Counted from the first letter of the stretch, positions 1 to 8,766 are shown. The stretch is 64,000 nucleotides of DNA from Ruixingdingia sedimenti (GCF_031432425.1 NZ_JAVKPH010000015.1:1-64000); one strand, 5' to 3'. Numbers and translations are program-made. Notes: generated by a model not told the origin, from the sequence alone.

Positions 1-189
1 TCTTCCCGTGGTCAACGTGACCAATCGTACCAATGTTCACGTGCGGTTTCGTACGTTCAAACTTTGCCTTTGCCATGTCGCGGGCGTCCCTGGATCTGAG
101 GGGGCCCGTCATCGACCGATTGCGGGGCCCGTTTTACACCGCGCGCCGTGTATCGGTTGGGCGCGGAAAATTCAAGCGTCACTTGCCCG
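1..189. other. Left-edge intergenic stretch
   Basis: No convincing gene is seen; the open frames here are high-GC artefacts. The first 60 bases are less GC-rich than their surroundings and contain the inverted repeat ACGTGA-N16-TCACGT (15-20 and 37-42), followed by TTCGTACGTTC. This could be an operator or promoter for a gene lying to the left of the window, but nothing in the window confirms it. Confidence 0.3.
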
Positions 190-786
190 TCAGCGCCCCG
201 AAGGGGCTTTGGGCGGCTCTGCGGGGGGCGCGGCTGCGGGATCGAACCAGTGCGGGTTCTCGACCATCCAGTCCTCGACCGCCTTGGCGGCGTTGAAGGC
301 CAGCGCGGCCATCTGTTCCTCGCGCGTGCGCGTCAGGCCGGAACCCACCACCGTTTCGCCCGAGAAACTCTCGAACACCGTGATCTGGCGCGGCTTTTCG
401 TTGATCTTGCCGCCATCCGCGCCGCCCTTGGCATCGTCGAACACGGTGGCAGAGATGATCAGCACCGATTTCGGCGACAGCAGCACCGGCACGCCGGGGG
501 GGGCGATGGCATAGCCGTCCAGATGGATGCCGATGTGATAGTACCGCTCGCCGTCCAGCCGCCCGAAACGGTCCTGGAACGCCTTGGTCAGCACGGCCTG
601 CCATTCCGCGGGCGTGGCGTCGCGCGACACCGGCGACTTGACCGCCTTGTCGGTGATCACCGCCAGATGGCCGAGCCGCATCTTGCCGAGCGCGTCGGGC
701 GGCGTGTCGAGCACCTGCGGCCCGCTGCCGCAAGCCGATAGCAGCAGCGCCGCCGCTGCGGCAAGGACGGGAAGGATTCGGGTCAT
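190..786 (-). CDS. Putative outer-membrane lipoprotein, function unknown
   Basis: 198 aa if started at the ATG whose product begins MTRILPVLAA. This start gives a clean lipoprotein signal: two charged positions, a hydrophobic Ala/Leu stretch and the lipobox LSAC with the lipidated Cys at residue 19. A longer in-frame start 48 codons upstream would bury the signal and is rejected. The mature part has no domain I recognise. It is mixed alpha/beta in composition and ends in a Pro/Ala-rich tail (about residues 180-198). It is transcribed in the same direction as the TRAP-binding protein gene upstream, but a strong terminator lies between them, so it probably has its own promoter. Location in the periplasm or outer membrane follows from the signal; function is open. 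Confidence 0.75.
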   Translation of the reverse strand: MTRILPVLAAAAALLLSACGSGPQVLDTPPDALGKMRLGHLAVITDKAVKSPVSRDATPAEWQAVLTKAFQDRFGRLDGERYYHIGIHLDGYAIAPPGVPVLLSPKSVLIISATVFDDAKGGADGGKINEKPRQITVFESFSGETVVGSGLTRTREEQMAALAFNAAKAVEDWMVENPHWFDPAAAPPAEPPKAPSGR

Positions 787-885
787 CGCGCGCTCCGTCA
801 GGGTCGGGCAGGGTCGGGCCTGCTTAGCCGAGCGGGGGGCCGCGCGCAACGGCGCGGGGCCGGCCCGGACACCGCCCGCCCGCAT

Positions 886-920
886 GGAAAAGGGCCCGCG
901 CGGGTGGCGCGCGGGCCCTT
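886..920 (-). terminator. Rho-independent terminator after the TRAP-binding protein gene
   Basis: A 12-bp perfect stem, AAGGGCCCGCGC paired with GCGCGGGCCCTT (890-901 and 909-920), has a 7-nt loop. On the minus strand it is followed by TTTTCC. It lies 18 bp past the dctP-type gene's stop and should end that transcript. Confidence 0.8.
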
Positions 921-937
921 CCGGCCGCAAGCGGGCC

Positions 938-1969
938 TTATTCGCCGGCCGCGGCGATGATGTCGCGGTATTCCTGCAACACCGCCGCCGGATCGGCCAG
1001 GCCCTTGGCCTTGGCGCGCTCGACCCACGACGCCTCGATGGGGGCGAGCATCTTCGACAGTTCGGCCACCATCTCGGGGCTGGCCTCGGTGATGTCGTAG
1101 CCCGCCTCCTTCAGCGTCGCCATCGCGGCATCCTCGGCCTCGGCATAGACGTCGCCCACGGTCTGGGCCAGCTTGTCCTGCGAAATCGCCAGGATCGCGG
1201 CGCGGTCGGCCTCGGAAATCTCGGCCCATTTCGCCGGGTTGATGCCCACCACGTTGACCGAGTTCGACACCCCGCCCGGCAGGATCAGCGCGTATTTCGT
1301 CAGATCCGTCTGGCCGAAACCCGTCACCGTATTGGCCTGCGTCAGCTGGCCGTCGATGACGCCGCTCGCCAGCATCTCGAACGCCTCGCTCGACGGCTTG
1401 TTGACGGTGACGCCCCCGGTCGCATCGAGGAACGCCTTGGTGCCCGAGGTCGGGGAGCGCATCTTGAGGCCCTGGAAATCCCCGATCGCCTTGACCGGCC
1501 GGGTCTTGGTGAACACCTGCGCCGGCGAGATCGAGAAGATCGACAGCACCTCGATGCCCTCGAATTCATTGAGCGGCGCCAGATGCTTGCGATAGAGCCG
1601 GTCGAAGGCCGGGGCGATGACCTCTTCCTTGTTCGACAAAAGCGGCATCTCGCCGAATTCGATCAGTTCGAACCGGCCCGGCGTATAGGCGGGCACGAGG
1701 AAGGCCATGTCGGCCAGCCCGTCGCGCACCACGTCGAACTGGCTCGCCACGGTGCCGACGACCTTGGGCAGGACCTCGACCTTGACCCGGCCCTCGGTGA
1801 CCTTCTCGATTTCCTGGACCCAGGGGTGCAGCGCCTTTTCCCACAGGAAGAAACCCGGCGGCAGCCAGTTGGAATATCGGATGGTGACGGTTTCGCCGAA
1901 GGCGGCGGTCCCGGTGGCGATGGTGACGGCAGCGGCGGCGGCCAGCCGTGCGATGCGGTTGAATGCCAT
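938..1969 (-). CDS. TRAP transporter substrate-binding protein, DctP family
   Basis: 343 aa periplasmic solute receptor. The start is the ATG preceded by GGAGGGAGAACACAT, a strong ribosome site; the product begins MAFNRIARLAAAAAVTIATG, a Sec signal peptide likely cut near residue 25. The mature protein opens with VTIRYSNWLPPG, typical of DctP receptors, and contains the FQGLKMRSPTSG segment with the Arg that in this family salt-bridges the ligand carboxylate. Ligands of the family are usually organic acids such as C4-dicarboxylates, 2-oxoacids or sugar acids; the exact ligand cannot be read. No DctQ or DctM membrane subunit gene is adjacent, so it must work with a transporter encoded elsewhere or be an orphan receptor. 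Confidence 0.9.
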   Translation of the reverse strand: MAFNRIARLAAAAAVTIATGTAAFGETVTIRYSNWLPPGFFLWEKALHPWVQEIEKVTEGRVKVEVLPKVVGTVASQFDVVRDGLADMAFLVPAYTPGRFELIEFGEMPLLSNKEEVIAPAFDRLYRKHLAPLNEFEGIEVLSIFSISPAQVFTKTRPVKAIGDFQGLKMRSPTSGTKAFLDATGGVTVNKPSSEAFEMLASGVIDGQLTQANTVTGFGQTDLTKYALILPGGVSNSVNVVGINPAKWAEISEADRAAILAISQDKLAQTVGDVYAEAEDAAMATLKEAGYDITEASPEMVAELSKMLAPIEASWVERAKAKGLADPAAVLQEYRDIIAAAGE

Positions 1970-2080
1970 ATGTGTTCTCCCTCCACGGGCCGCGGCACGG
2001 CCCCTGCGGCAGAGTGCCACAGACACCTGCCCTGTCTGTACCCGAGGAGGGGACATATCCGCCGCTGTATCCGGGCGGCG

Positions 2081-2212
2081 CCGGGGGCCAGCCCCCGGAC
2101 CCCCGGGATATTTCTTTCACGGTGAAAGACGAGGGGCGTGTTTCTTCGGATAAAGGCGGATCCAGCTTCATCTTGCCGGAAATACTCCGGGGGTCCGGGG
2201 GCTGGCCCCCGG
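2081..2212. repeat. Mosaic inverted-repeat element IR1
   Basis: Long imperfect palindrome lying 3' of parC and upstream of the dctP-type gene. The arms are CCGGGGGCCAGCCCCCGG followed by ACCCCCGG and ATATTT on the left, and their near-exact reverse complement on the right (AAATACTCC, then the same GC hairpin). The centre carries a separate short hairpin (CTTTCAC-GGTGAAAG). It belongs to the family described under IR2-IR12 but has a variant core lacking GGACAGAAA. Confidence 0.75.
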
Positions 2213-2240
2213 CCCTGCGCCATCCGCCTGCCGCGGCGCC

Positions 2241-4550
2241 TCAGGTGAAGCGGTTGTCGCGCGGAAAGCCGCGGGGCGCCATCCAGCCGGAACCCGCGCG
2301 CTTGCCCAGCCATTGGGTCAGGTCGGGCTCCGTCCGGGTGCGGCCGGCGGGGTCTTTCCAGCTCAGCCCCTCGGCCAGCACCAGGGTGGCGGCGTCCGAC
2401 AGCCCCCCGTCCTTGTATTTCTGCAACCGCACGCCCTTGCCGCGCGCCATTTCCGGCAGTTCGGACAGCGCGAAGACCAGCATCTTGCGGTTCTCGCCCA
2501 CCACCGCGACATGATCGCCGCGCACCGGCCGCGCCAGCATCGCCCGCGCCCCGTCGCGGAAGCTCAGCACCCCCTTGCCGGCGCGGGTCTGGGCCACGAG
2601 TTCGTCCACCGGCACCACGAAGCCGTCGCCCTCGGAGGAGGCGACGAGGTATTTCTCGCCCGGCCGGTAGATCAGCAGGTCCACGATGTCGGCCTCGTTC
2701 GGCAGGTCGACCATCAGGCGCACGGGTTCGCCCATGCCGCGCCCGCCGGGCAGGTTCGCGCCCAGAAGCGTGTAGAACCGTCCGTTGGTGCCGAAGAGCA
2801 GGATCCGGTCGGTCGTTTCGGCGTGGAACTGGAACCGGGGGCCGTCGCCGTCCTTGAACTTCAGTTCCTGGTCCAGCGGCAGGTGCCCCTTCATCGCCCG
2901 GACCCAGCCCATGCGCGAACAGACCACGGTGATCGGCTCGCGCTCGATCATCGCCTCGGCGGGCAGGGCCTCTGCCTCGGCGGCATCGGCAAAGGTGGTG
3001 CGGCGCGCGCCGCCCGGGGCGCCGGGGCCGAATTTCACCCCCGCCTCGCGCAACTCGGCGGCGATCCGCGCCCATTGCAGCGCGCCATCGGCCAAAAGCG
3101 CCATAATCCCCGCGCGTTCGGCCCGCAGCTCGTCGCGTTCGCGCCGCAGCTCGATTTCCTCCAGCCGCCGCAGCGACCGCAGGCGCATGTTCAGGATCGC
3201 CTCGGCCTGCACCTCGGTCAGGTCGCCCGGGCTGCGCGGCTTCGGCCCGCGATAGTCCTTTTCCGACAGCGCGCGGGGGAAAGTGCCCCCCCAGACCTCT
3301 GCCATCAGCGCGGCCTTGGGATCGGCGTCGTAACGGATGATGTCGATCACCCGGTCGAGGTTGAGGTAGGCGGTGATGAAGCCTTCCAGCACCTCCAGCC
3401 GGTGGTCGATCTTTTCCAGCCGGTGGCGCGACCGGCGTAACAGAACCTCGCGCCGGTGGTCGAGAAAGGCGCGCAGCACCTCTTTGAGCGAACAGACCTT
3501 GGGGGTGCGCCCGTCGATCAGCACGTTCATGTTCAGCGCGAACCGCACCTCGAGGTCCGAGACGCGGAAAAGCTGCCCCATCAGCACCTCGGGGTCCACC
3601 GTGCGCGCGCGCGGTTCCAGCACGATACGCACGTCATCGGCGCTTTCGTCGCGCACATCGGCCAGCAGGGGAACCTTCTTGGTCTGGATCACCTCGGCCA
3701 GCTTTTCGATCAGGCGCGATTTCGGCACCTGGAAGGGGATTTCCGTGACCACGATCTGCCAGGTGCCGCGGCCCAGATCCTCCACCTGCCAGCGCGCGCG
3801 CAGCCGGAAACTGCCGCGCCCGGTGCGATAGGCGTCGCGGATGCTGTCGGCGGGTTCCACCAGCACGCCGCCGGTCGGGAAATCGGGGCCGGGGATCAGG
3901 TCGACCAGCCGGTCGCCGGATGTGTCGGGGTCGTCGATCAGCGCAAGGCAGCCCTGCACCAGTTCGCCGATGTTGTGGGGCGGGATGTTCGTCGCCATGC
4001 CCACGGCGATGCCGCTGGCGCCATTGGCCAGCAGGTTGGGAAAGGCCGCGGGCAGCACCACGGGTTCTTCCAGCGTGCCGTCGTAGTTCGGGCGGAAATC
4101 GACCGCGTTTTCCGCCAGCCCTTCCAGCAGCGCCTCTGCCGCCGCGGTCAGCCGCGCCTCGGTGTAGCGGCTGGCGGCCGGGTTGTCGCCGTCGATGTTG
4201 CCGAAGTTGCCCTGCCCGTCCACCAGCGGGTAGCGGACGTTGAAATCCTGCGCCAGCCGCGCCATCGCGTCATAGATCGCGGCATCGCCATGCGGGTGAT
4301 AGTTGCCCATCACGTCGCCGGAAATCTTAGCCGACTTGCGGAAACCGCCCGTCGAGGACAACCGCAGTTCGCGCATCGCGAACAGGATCCGGCGGTGCAC
4401 GGGTTTCAGCCCGTCGCGGGCGTCGGGCAGCGCGCGGTGCATGATCGTGGACAGCGCATAGGTCAGATAGCGCTCGCCGATCGCGCGCGACAGCGGCTCG
4501 GACACCGTGGCGGGGCTCGGGGCGGGATCGTCGTCGGGCGTATCGGTCAT
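2241..4550 (-). CDS. parC: DNA topoisomerase IV subunit A
   Basis: 769 aa, the A subunit of the type IIA topoisomerase that decatenates daughter chromosomes with ParE. The start MTDTPDDDPA gives the expected short acidic leader before SRAIGERYLTYALSTIMHRA. The winged-helix and quinolone-pocket segment GNYHPHGDAAIYDAM spans residues 82-96. The catalytic tyrosine is Tyr129 in AASRYTEARL, followed by the tower and coiled-coil (to about residue 490) and a C-terminal beta-pinwheel region. The length fits alphaproteobacterial ParC. At the position matching E. coli Ser80 there is Ala90, and Asp94 stands for Glu84. No parE is in the window. It is divergent from the SH3-domain gene across 142 bp. Confidence 0.95.
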   Translation of the reverse strand: MTDTPDDDPAPSPATVSEPLSRAIGERYLTYALSTIMHRALPDARDGLKPVHRRILFAMRELRLSSTGGFRKSAKISGDVMGNYHPHGDAAIYDAMARLAQDFNVRYPLVDGQGNFGNIDGDNPAASRYTEARLTAAAEALLEGLAENAVDFRPNYDGTLEEPVVLPAAFPNLLANGASGIAVGMATNIPPHNIGELVQGCLALIDDPDTSGDRLVDLIPGPDFPTGGVLVEPADSIRDAYRTGRGSFRLRARWQVEDLGRGTWQIVVTEIPFQVPKSRLIEKLAEVIQTKKVPLLADVRDESADDVRIVLEPRARTVDPEVLMGQLFRVSDLEVRFALNMNVLIDGRTPKVCSLKEVLRAFLDHRREVLLRRSRHRLEKIDHRLEVLEGFITAYLNLDRVIDIIRYDADPKAALMAEVWGGTFPRALSEKDYRGPKPRSPGDLTEVQAEAILNMRLRSLRRLEEIELRRERDELRAERAGIMALLADGALQWARIAAELREAGVKFGPGAPGGARRTTFADAAEAEALPAEAMIEREPITVVCSRMGWVRAMKGHLPLDQELKFKDGDGPRFQFHAETTDRILLFGTNGRFYTLLGANLPGGRGMGEPVRLMVDLPNEADIVDLLIYRPGEKYLVASSEGDGFVVPVDELVAQTRAGKGVLSFRDGARAMLARPVRGDHVAVVGENRKMLVFALSELPEMARGKGVRLQKYKDGGLSDAATLVLAEGLSWKDPAGRTRTEPDLTQWLGKRAGSGWMAPRGFPRDNRFT

Positions 4551-4692
4551 GTCCCGTGATGTACGGCGCAGGCGCGCGGCGGTCCAGCGGGAAAAACGGC
4601 CCTGCGGGCGGGGAAGCGGCGGAAAGCGGTTCAGCCCGGCGGTGATTCGCGTCTAGGATGATGCAGGGCGGTTGCGCCCGGGGGACAAGACG

Positions 4693-5259
4693 ATGCGATT
4701 GTTCAAGCTTCTGGTTCTGCTGGCATTGGGGTTCGGCGCGGTGGTCTACCTGTATGGCGGCAAGGCGCCGCCCGCGCGCGACCGGCAGGCAAAGGCCCCC
4801 GTGGCAGAGCCGGTGAAAACCGCCGCCGCCCCGGCGCCGCGCGCGCCGCGCCACCCTCCGGCCCCGGAAAAACCCGCGCCCGCCTTCAGCGCGGTGCCGG
4901 TGCCCGTGGCCCCGATCCCCACCGGCATCACCGCCGCGGCGCCCGGCGCGGCGAACGACCCCGGGCTGTTGACCACCATCGCCGCCGCGCCGAACCGCGA
5001 CCCGGTAGCCGCCCCCGAACCCGCCCGCGCCACCGGCCCCGTGGAATCCGGCCCGGTGGAATTCCGCGAGGTCATCGCCAGCCTCGCCAATGTCCGCGCC
5101 GAACCCGGCACCGGCGCGCAGGTCCTGGGCCGCCTGCCGCGGGGCGAGATCGTGGCCGTGGCGGCAGAGGAAAACGGCTGGTCACTGATCCGCATCGAGG
5201 GCGACGGCATCGAGGGCTGGGTCGCAAGCCGCCTCCTGACCCCCATCGCGGCGGAGTGA
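4693..5259 (+). CDS. Membrane-anchored SH3b-domain protein
   Basis: 188 aa. The ATG follows GGGGGACAAG; a TTG seven codons earlier is possible but has no ribosome site. An N-terminal membrane anchor (about residues 3-24, LFKLLVLLALGFGAVVYLYG) is followed by a long Pro/Ala-rich linker (about 27-120). The C-terminal SH3b domain (about 125-185) shows the family signatures LANVRAEPGTGAQVLGRLPRG and GWSLIRIEG...GWVASRLL. Such domains in the periplasm usually bind peptidoglycan or cell-wall stem peptides. It is probably an envelope protein tethered to the inner membrane and is transcribed alone; IR2 lies directly after its stop. Confidence 0.8.
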   Translation: MRLFKLLVLLALGFGAVVYLYGGKAPPARDRQAKAPVAEPVKTAAAPAPRAPRHPPAPEKPAPAFSAVPVPVAPIPTGITAAAPGAANDPGLLTTIAAAPNRDPVAAPEPARATGPVESGPVEFREVIASLANVRAEPGTGAQVLGRLPRGEIVAVAAEENGWSLIRIEGDGIEGWVASRLLTPIAAE

Positions 5260-5267
5260 CCCCACCC

Positions 5268-5386
5268 CCGGGGCGCTGCCCCGGACCCCGGAGTATTTGG
5301 GAAAAGATGAAGCCGTACAGGAAGGGATACGCGCCCTTCTTCACTTTCTGTCCCTAAATATCCCGGGGTCCGGGGCAGCGCCCCGG
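5268..5386. repeat. Mosaic inverted-repeat element IR2
   Basis: Starts 8 bp after the SH3 gene's stop. Left arm: CCGGGGCGCTGCCCCGG then ACCCCGGAGTATTTGGG and AAAAGATGAAGC. Right arm: TTCACTTTCTGTCC, CTAAATATCCC, then GGGGTCCGGGGCAGCGCCCC. The outer GC hairpins are reverse complements of each other, so the whole 119 bp can fold back. The strand that reads out of the SH3 gene would form a long stem-loop, consistent with a terminator or mRNA 3'-end stabiliser. Confidence 0.8.
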
Positions 5387-5493
5387 GGCCGGCCACAGGC
5401 CCGACGCATGGGGGAGCCCCGCCCTTGCACCCCGCCCCCCGCCCGCGTAGCACTTGGGCCGGACCGGTGGCGGGCCGGGAAGAAGGACGGGCG

Positions 5494-6324
5494 ATGGCGC
5501 AGCGGAGCATTCTGATCACGGGCTGTTCGTCGGGCATCGGCGCGGATGCCGCGCGTGCGCTGCATGCGCGGGGCTGGCGCGTCTTCGCCACCTGCCGGCG
5601 GGAAACGGACTGCGCCCGCCTGCGGGAAGAGGGGCTGGAAAGCTTCCCGCTCGACCTTGCCGACGAGGACAGCATCGACACCGCCATCGACGAGCTACGC
5701 AGCCGCACCGGCGGCGGGCTCGACGCGCTTTACAACAACGGCGCCTTCGCCCTGCCCGGCGCGGTCGAGGATCTGCCGCGCGGCGCATTGCGCGAGATTT
5801 TCGAGGTCAACCTCTTCGGCACCCATGACCTGACCCGCCGCGTGATCCCGATCATGCGGGCGCAGGGGCGTGGGCGGATCGTGACCTGTTCTTCAGTCCT
5901 AGGGCTGGTGCCGCTGAAATGGCGCGGGGCCTATGTCGCCACCAAATTCGCGCTGGAAGGGCTGACCGATGTGCTGCGGCTGGAAATGCGCGGCACCGAC
6001 ATCGACGTGATCCTGATCGAGCCCGGCCCCATCACCAGCAATATCCGCGTGAATTCCATCCCCCATTTCGAACGCTGGGTGGACTGGCAGGCATCCCCCC
6101 GCGCGGACCAGTATCGCGGCAGCCTGCTGAAACGCCTTTACGAAAGCCGCGGGCCCGACAGGTTCGAACTGCCGCCCGCCGCGGTCACGGCGAAACTGGT
6201 CCGTGCGCTGGAAAGCCCGCGCCCCCGCGCGCGCTATTACGTCACCACGCCCACCCATCTGATGGGCCTCGCCCGGCGCATCCTGCCCACCGCGGCGCTC
6301 GACTGGCTGGTCGACAAGGGGTAG
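5494..6324 (+). CDS. SDR-family oxidoreductase
   Basis: 276 aa short-chain dehydrogenase/reductase. The ATG is preceded by AAGAAGGACGGGCG. The Rossmann motif TGCSSGIG lies at residues 8-15, an NNGA-type motif (YNNGAFA) near residue 84, the catalytic Ser in VTCSSVLG and the Tyr-Lys pair in AYVATKFALEG. The sequence resembles the classical SDR group often annotated as retinol or 17-beta-hydroxysteroid dehydrogenase-like, with a long C-terminal part after the active site, but the substrate cannot be told. It ends 9 bp before the Kdo-transferase-like gene and may share its transcript; a lipid or envelope role is possible but only inferred from this neighbourhood. Confidence 0.85.
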   Translation: MAQRSILITGCSSGIGADAARALHARGWRVFATCRRETDCARLREEGLESFPLDLADEDSIDTAIDELRSRTGGGLDALYNNGAFALPGAVEDLPRGALREIFEVNLFGTHDLTRRVIPIMRAQGRGRIVTCSSVLGLVPLKWRGAYVATKFALEGLTDVLRLEMRGTDIDVILIEPGPITSNIRVNSIPHFERWVDWQASPRADQYRGSLLKRLYESRGPDRFELPPAAVTAKLVRALESPRPRARYYVTTPTHLMGLARRILPTAALDWLVDKG

Positions 6325-6333
6325 GTCTGGCGC

Positions 6334-7575
6334 ATGGACAGGTCGATCGGACTGGGGCTCTATCTGCTGGCGGCGGGACGGCGGGCGCGCGGCGGCGCGG
6401 CGGCCCCTGCCCCCCCCCGGCCCGAGGGCACGCTGGTCTGGCTCGCCGCGCTCGACCCTGCGGCGGGGCACGGGCTGGGGCAGCTGGCGCGGCGGCTGGC
6501 GGAGGAGCGGCCGGGGCTGCGGGTGCTGCTGTCCACGCCCGGGGGCTGCGCGGGCGATACCGCCGCGCGGGTGATGCAGACCGAGATGCCAGAGGATGCG
6601 ACCGGGGCGGTGCGCGCCTTCCTCGACCACTGGCGGCCCGACGCGGTGGTGCTGACCGGCGGGCGGCTGCGCCCGGTTCTGGTCCATGCCGCCGCGCGCC
6701 GCGCCATCCCCCTGGTGCTGGCCGAGGCCCCCGGCGCGCTGACGGTGGACGGGGGCAGCCCGCGCTGGTGGCCGGGGGTGATGCGCGCGCTTCTGCGCAG
6801 CTTTGCCCGCATCTTCGCGCTGGACGAACCCGCCCTGCGCGCCCTGCGCCGCGCCGGCGCGCCCCCGCCCGCCAGCGCCATCGGCGGCCGGCTGGAGGCC
6901 GAAAGCCGCGCGCTCGGCTGCAACGAGGCCGAACGGGCCGCCGTGGCCCGCAGCCTCGGCACCCGCCCGGCTTGGCTTGCCGCCGCGCTGCCGATGGCGG
7001 AACTCGACATGGTGGCGGCCGCCCATCTGGCGGCGCTGCGCATGACCCACCGGCTGCTGCTGATCCTCGTGCCCGCCGACCTGGGGCAGGCAGAGGCGAT
7101 GGCGGCCCGGCTGATCGCCCACCACGGGCTGATCGTGGCGCGGCGGGGGTCGGACGACGAACTGTCCGAGGAAACGCAGGTCTATATCGCCGATACGGAA
7201 GGCGAACTGGGCCTGTGGTACCGCCTCGCCCCCATCGCCTGGCTGGGCGGCACGCTCGCCGGCCCCGGCTGCCTGCGCCATCCGTTCGAGGCCGCGGCGC
7301 TCGGCGCCGCCATCGTCCACGGGCCGGTGACGGCGCCCCATGCCGTCGCCTGCGCCGACCTGTCCCGGGCGGGGGGCAGCCGGGTGCTGAAGAATTCCGC
7401 CGAACTGGGGGAAACGGTGGGCGACCTTCTGGCCCCCGACCGCGCCGCACGTCTGGCCCGCGCGGCGTGGGAGGTGGAATCCGCCGGGGTCGAGGCGACG
7501 GACCAGCTGGTCCGCGCGGTGCTGGAGCTGCTGCCCGCGCCCGCCCCCGCGAACGGCCCCCGGGGGGATCCGTGA
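6334..7575 (+). CDS. Kdo transferase-like glycosyltransferase (WaaA/KdtA family), divergent
   Basis: 413 aa, GT-B fold, related to the enzyme that moves Kdo from CMP-Kdo onto lipid IVA at the inner membrane. The C-terminal nucleotide-sugar half is recognisable (VYIADTEGELGLWYRLAPIA, WLGGTLAGPG). The N-terminal half is short and divergent. In characterised WaaA enzymes the catalytic base is a Glu in the motif A-S-[VI]-G-E; here the aligned segment is WLAALDPAAG with no Glu. The usual GGHNP-EP motif is replaced by GPGCLRHPFEAA. It overlaps lpxK by one base (TGATG), so the two are translationally coupled, which supports a lipid A or LPS-core role. It could be a second, specialised or inactive paralogue. 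Confidence 0.75.
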   Translation: MDRSIGLGLYLLAAGRRARGGAAAPAPPRPEGTLVWLAALDPAAGHGLGQLARRLAEERPGLRVLLSTPGGCAGDTAARVMQTEMPEDATGAVRAFLDHWRPDAVVLTGGRLRPVLVHAAARRAIPLVLAEAPGALTVDGGSPRWWPGVMRALLRSFARIFALDEPALRALRRAGAPPPASAIGGRLEAESRALGCNEAERAAVARSLGTRPAWLAAALPMAELDMVAAAHLAALRMTHRLLLILVPADLGQAEAMAARLIAHHGLIVARRGSDDELSEETQVYIADTEGELGLWYRLAPIAWLGGTLAGPGCLRHPFEAAALGAAIVHGPVTAPHAVACADLSRAGGSRVLKNSAELGETVGDLLAPDRAARLARAAWEVESAGVEATDQLVRAVLELLPAPAPANGPRGDP

Positions 7576-8582
7576 TGCGTGCGCCGGGCTTCTGGTTCAC
7601 GCCGCCCGACCGGCCCGCCTGGCAGGCGCGGCTGCTGGCCCCTCTCGGCGCGCTTTACGCCGCCGCCACGGCCCGGCGGCTGCGGCAAGGGGGGCCGGGG
7701 TATCGCGCCGGGGTGCCGGTGATCTGCATCGGCAACCTCAACGCCGGCGGCACGGGCAAGACGCCCACGGTGATCGCGGTGCTGGAACGGCTGGCGGCGC
7801 GCGGCGTTGCGGCGGGCGTGGTCAGCCGCGGCCATGGCGGGCGGCTGACGGGGCCGGTGCGGGTGGACCCGGCGGTGCATTCGGCCGCCGATGTGGGGGA
7901 CGAACCCCTGCTGCTGGCGGCCTTCGCCCCGGTCTGGGTGGCGCGCGACCGCGCCGCCGGGGTACGGGCGGCAGAGGCCGCGGGGATGGGCGCGGCGGTG
8001 CTGGACGACGGGTTGCAGAACCCTTCCGTCATCAAGGACCTGTCGCTGGTGGTGGTGGATGCCGTGCGCGGCTTCGGCAACGGGCGCTGCCTGCCCGCGG
8101 GGCCGCTGCGCGAACCCGTGGCCGCGGGGCTGGCCCGCGCCGATCTGGTGCTGTCCATCGGCGGGGCAGAGGCGCAGGCGCGCTTTGCCGCCATATGGGG
8201 CCCGGCGCTCGGCGGGCTGCCCCATGTCACCGCGCGGCTCGCGCCGTTGCAGATGGGCATGGGCTGGCAGGGCGAACGGGTGCTGGCCTTCGCGGGCATC
8301 GGCCACCCGGAAAAGTTCTTCACCACCCTGCGCGCCGAGGGGGCGGACCTCGTCCGCACCGTGGCGCTGTCGGACCACCAGCCCCTGCCCGAGACGCTGC
8401 TGCACCGGATGGAGGCCGAGGCCAAGCTGCGCCGCGCGCAACTGGTGACGACGGAAAAGGACGCCGTGCGCCTGCCCGCCACATGGCGGCGGCGGGTGCT
8501 GACCCTGCCGGTGCGGCTGCGGCTGGACGACCCGGCCCCGCTGGAGGGGGCGCTGGACAGGGTGCTGACGCCGCGGACATAG
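7575..8582 (+). CDS. lpxK: Tetraacyldisaccharide 4'-kinase
   Basis: 335 aa. LpxK phosphorylates the 4' position of the lipid A disaccharide at the cytoplasmic face of the inner membrane, using ATP. Seen: N-terminal hydrophobic/amphipathic helix (about 15-40), P-loop GNLNAGGTGKTP (53-64), the family motif VVSRGHGG, and the LDDGLQNPS segment that holds the catalytic Asp (LDDGxQ in LpxK). The C-terminal TTEKDAVRLP motif is also typical. The start ATG shares its A with the stop of the upstream kdtA-like gene. The length is normal. After the stop comes IR3, then a convergent gene. Confidence 0.93.
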   Translation: MRAPGFWFTPPDRPAWQARLLAPLGALYAAATARRLRQGGPGYRAGVPVICIGNLNAGGTGKTPTVIAVLERLAARGVAAGVVSRGHGGRLTGPVRVDPAVHSAADVGDEPLLLAAFAPVWVARDRAAGVRAAEAAGMGAAVLDDGLQNPSVIKDLSLVVVDAVRGFGNGRCLPAGPLREPVAAGLARADLVLSIGGAEAQARFAAIWGPALGGLPHVTARLAPLQMGMGWQGERVLAFAGIGHPEKFFTTLRAEGADLVRTVALSDHQPLPETLLHRMEAEAKLRRAQLVTTEKDAVRLPATWRRRVLTLPVRLRLDDPAPLEGALDRVLTPRT

Positions 8583-8641
8583 CGGATACCGGCCTAAAGC
8601 GGAGCCATCTTCCACGAGCTGCGCCGGTGTCGAGCACGGCG

Positions 8642-8766
8642 CCGGGGGCCAGCCCCCGGACCCCCGGAGTATTTCGGAAAAGGTGAAGCCGCATGCAGGG
8701 AAGGGACCCGGGCCCCTTCTTCATTTTCTGTCCTTAAATATCCCGGGGTCCGGGGCAGCGCCCCGG
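8642..8766. repeat. Mosaic inverted-repeat element IR3
   Basis: Between the convergent lpxK and CoA-transferase genes. The left outer hairpin is the GGGGGCCAGCCCCC type (as in IR1), while the right one is the GGGGCAGCGCCCC type (as in IR2), so the element is a hybrid. Inner arms: GGAGTATTTCGG-AAAAGGTGAAGC on the left and TTCATTTTCTGTCC-TTAAATATCCC on the right. Position and symmetry suit a bidirectional terminator. Confidence 0.8.
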
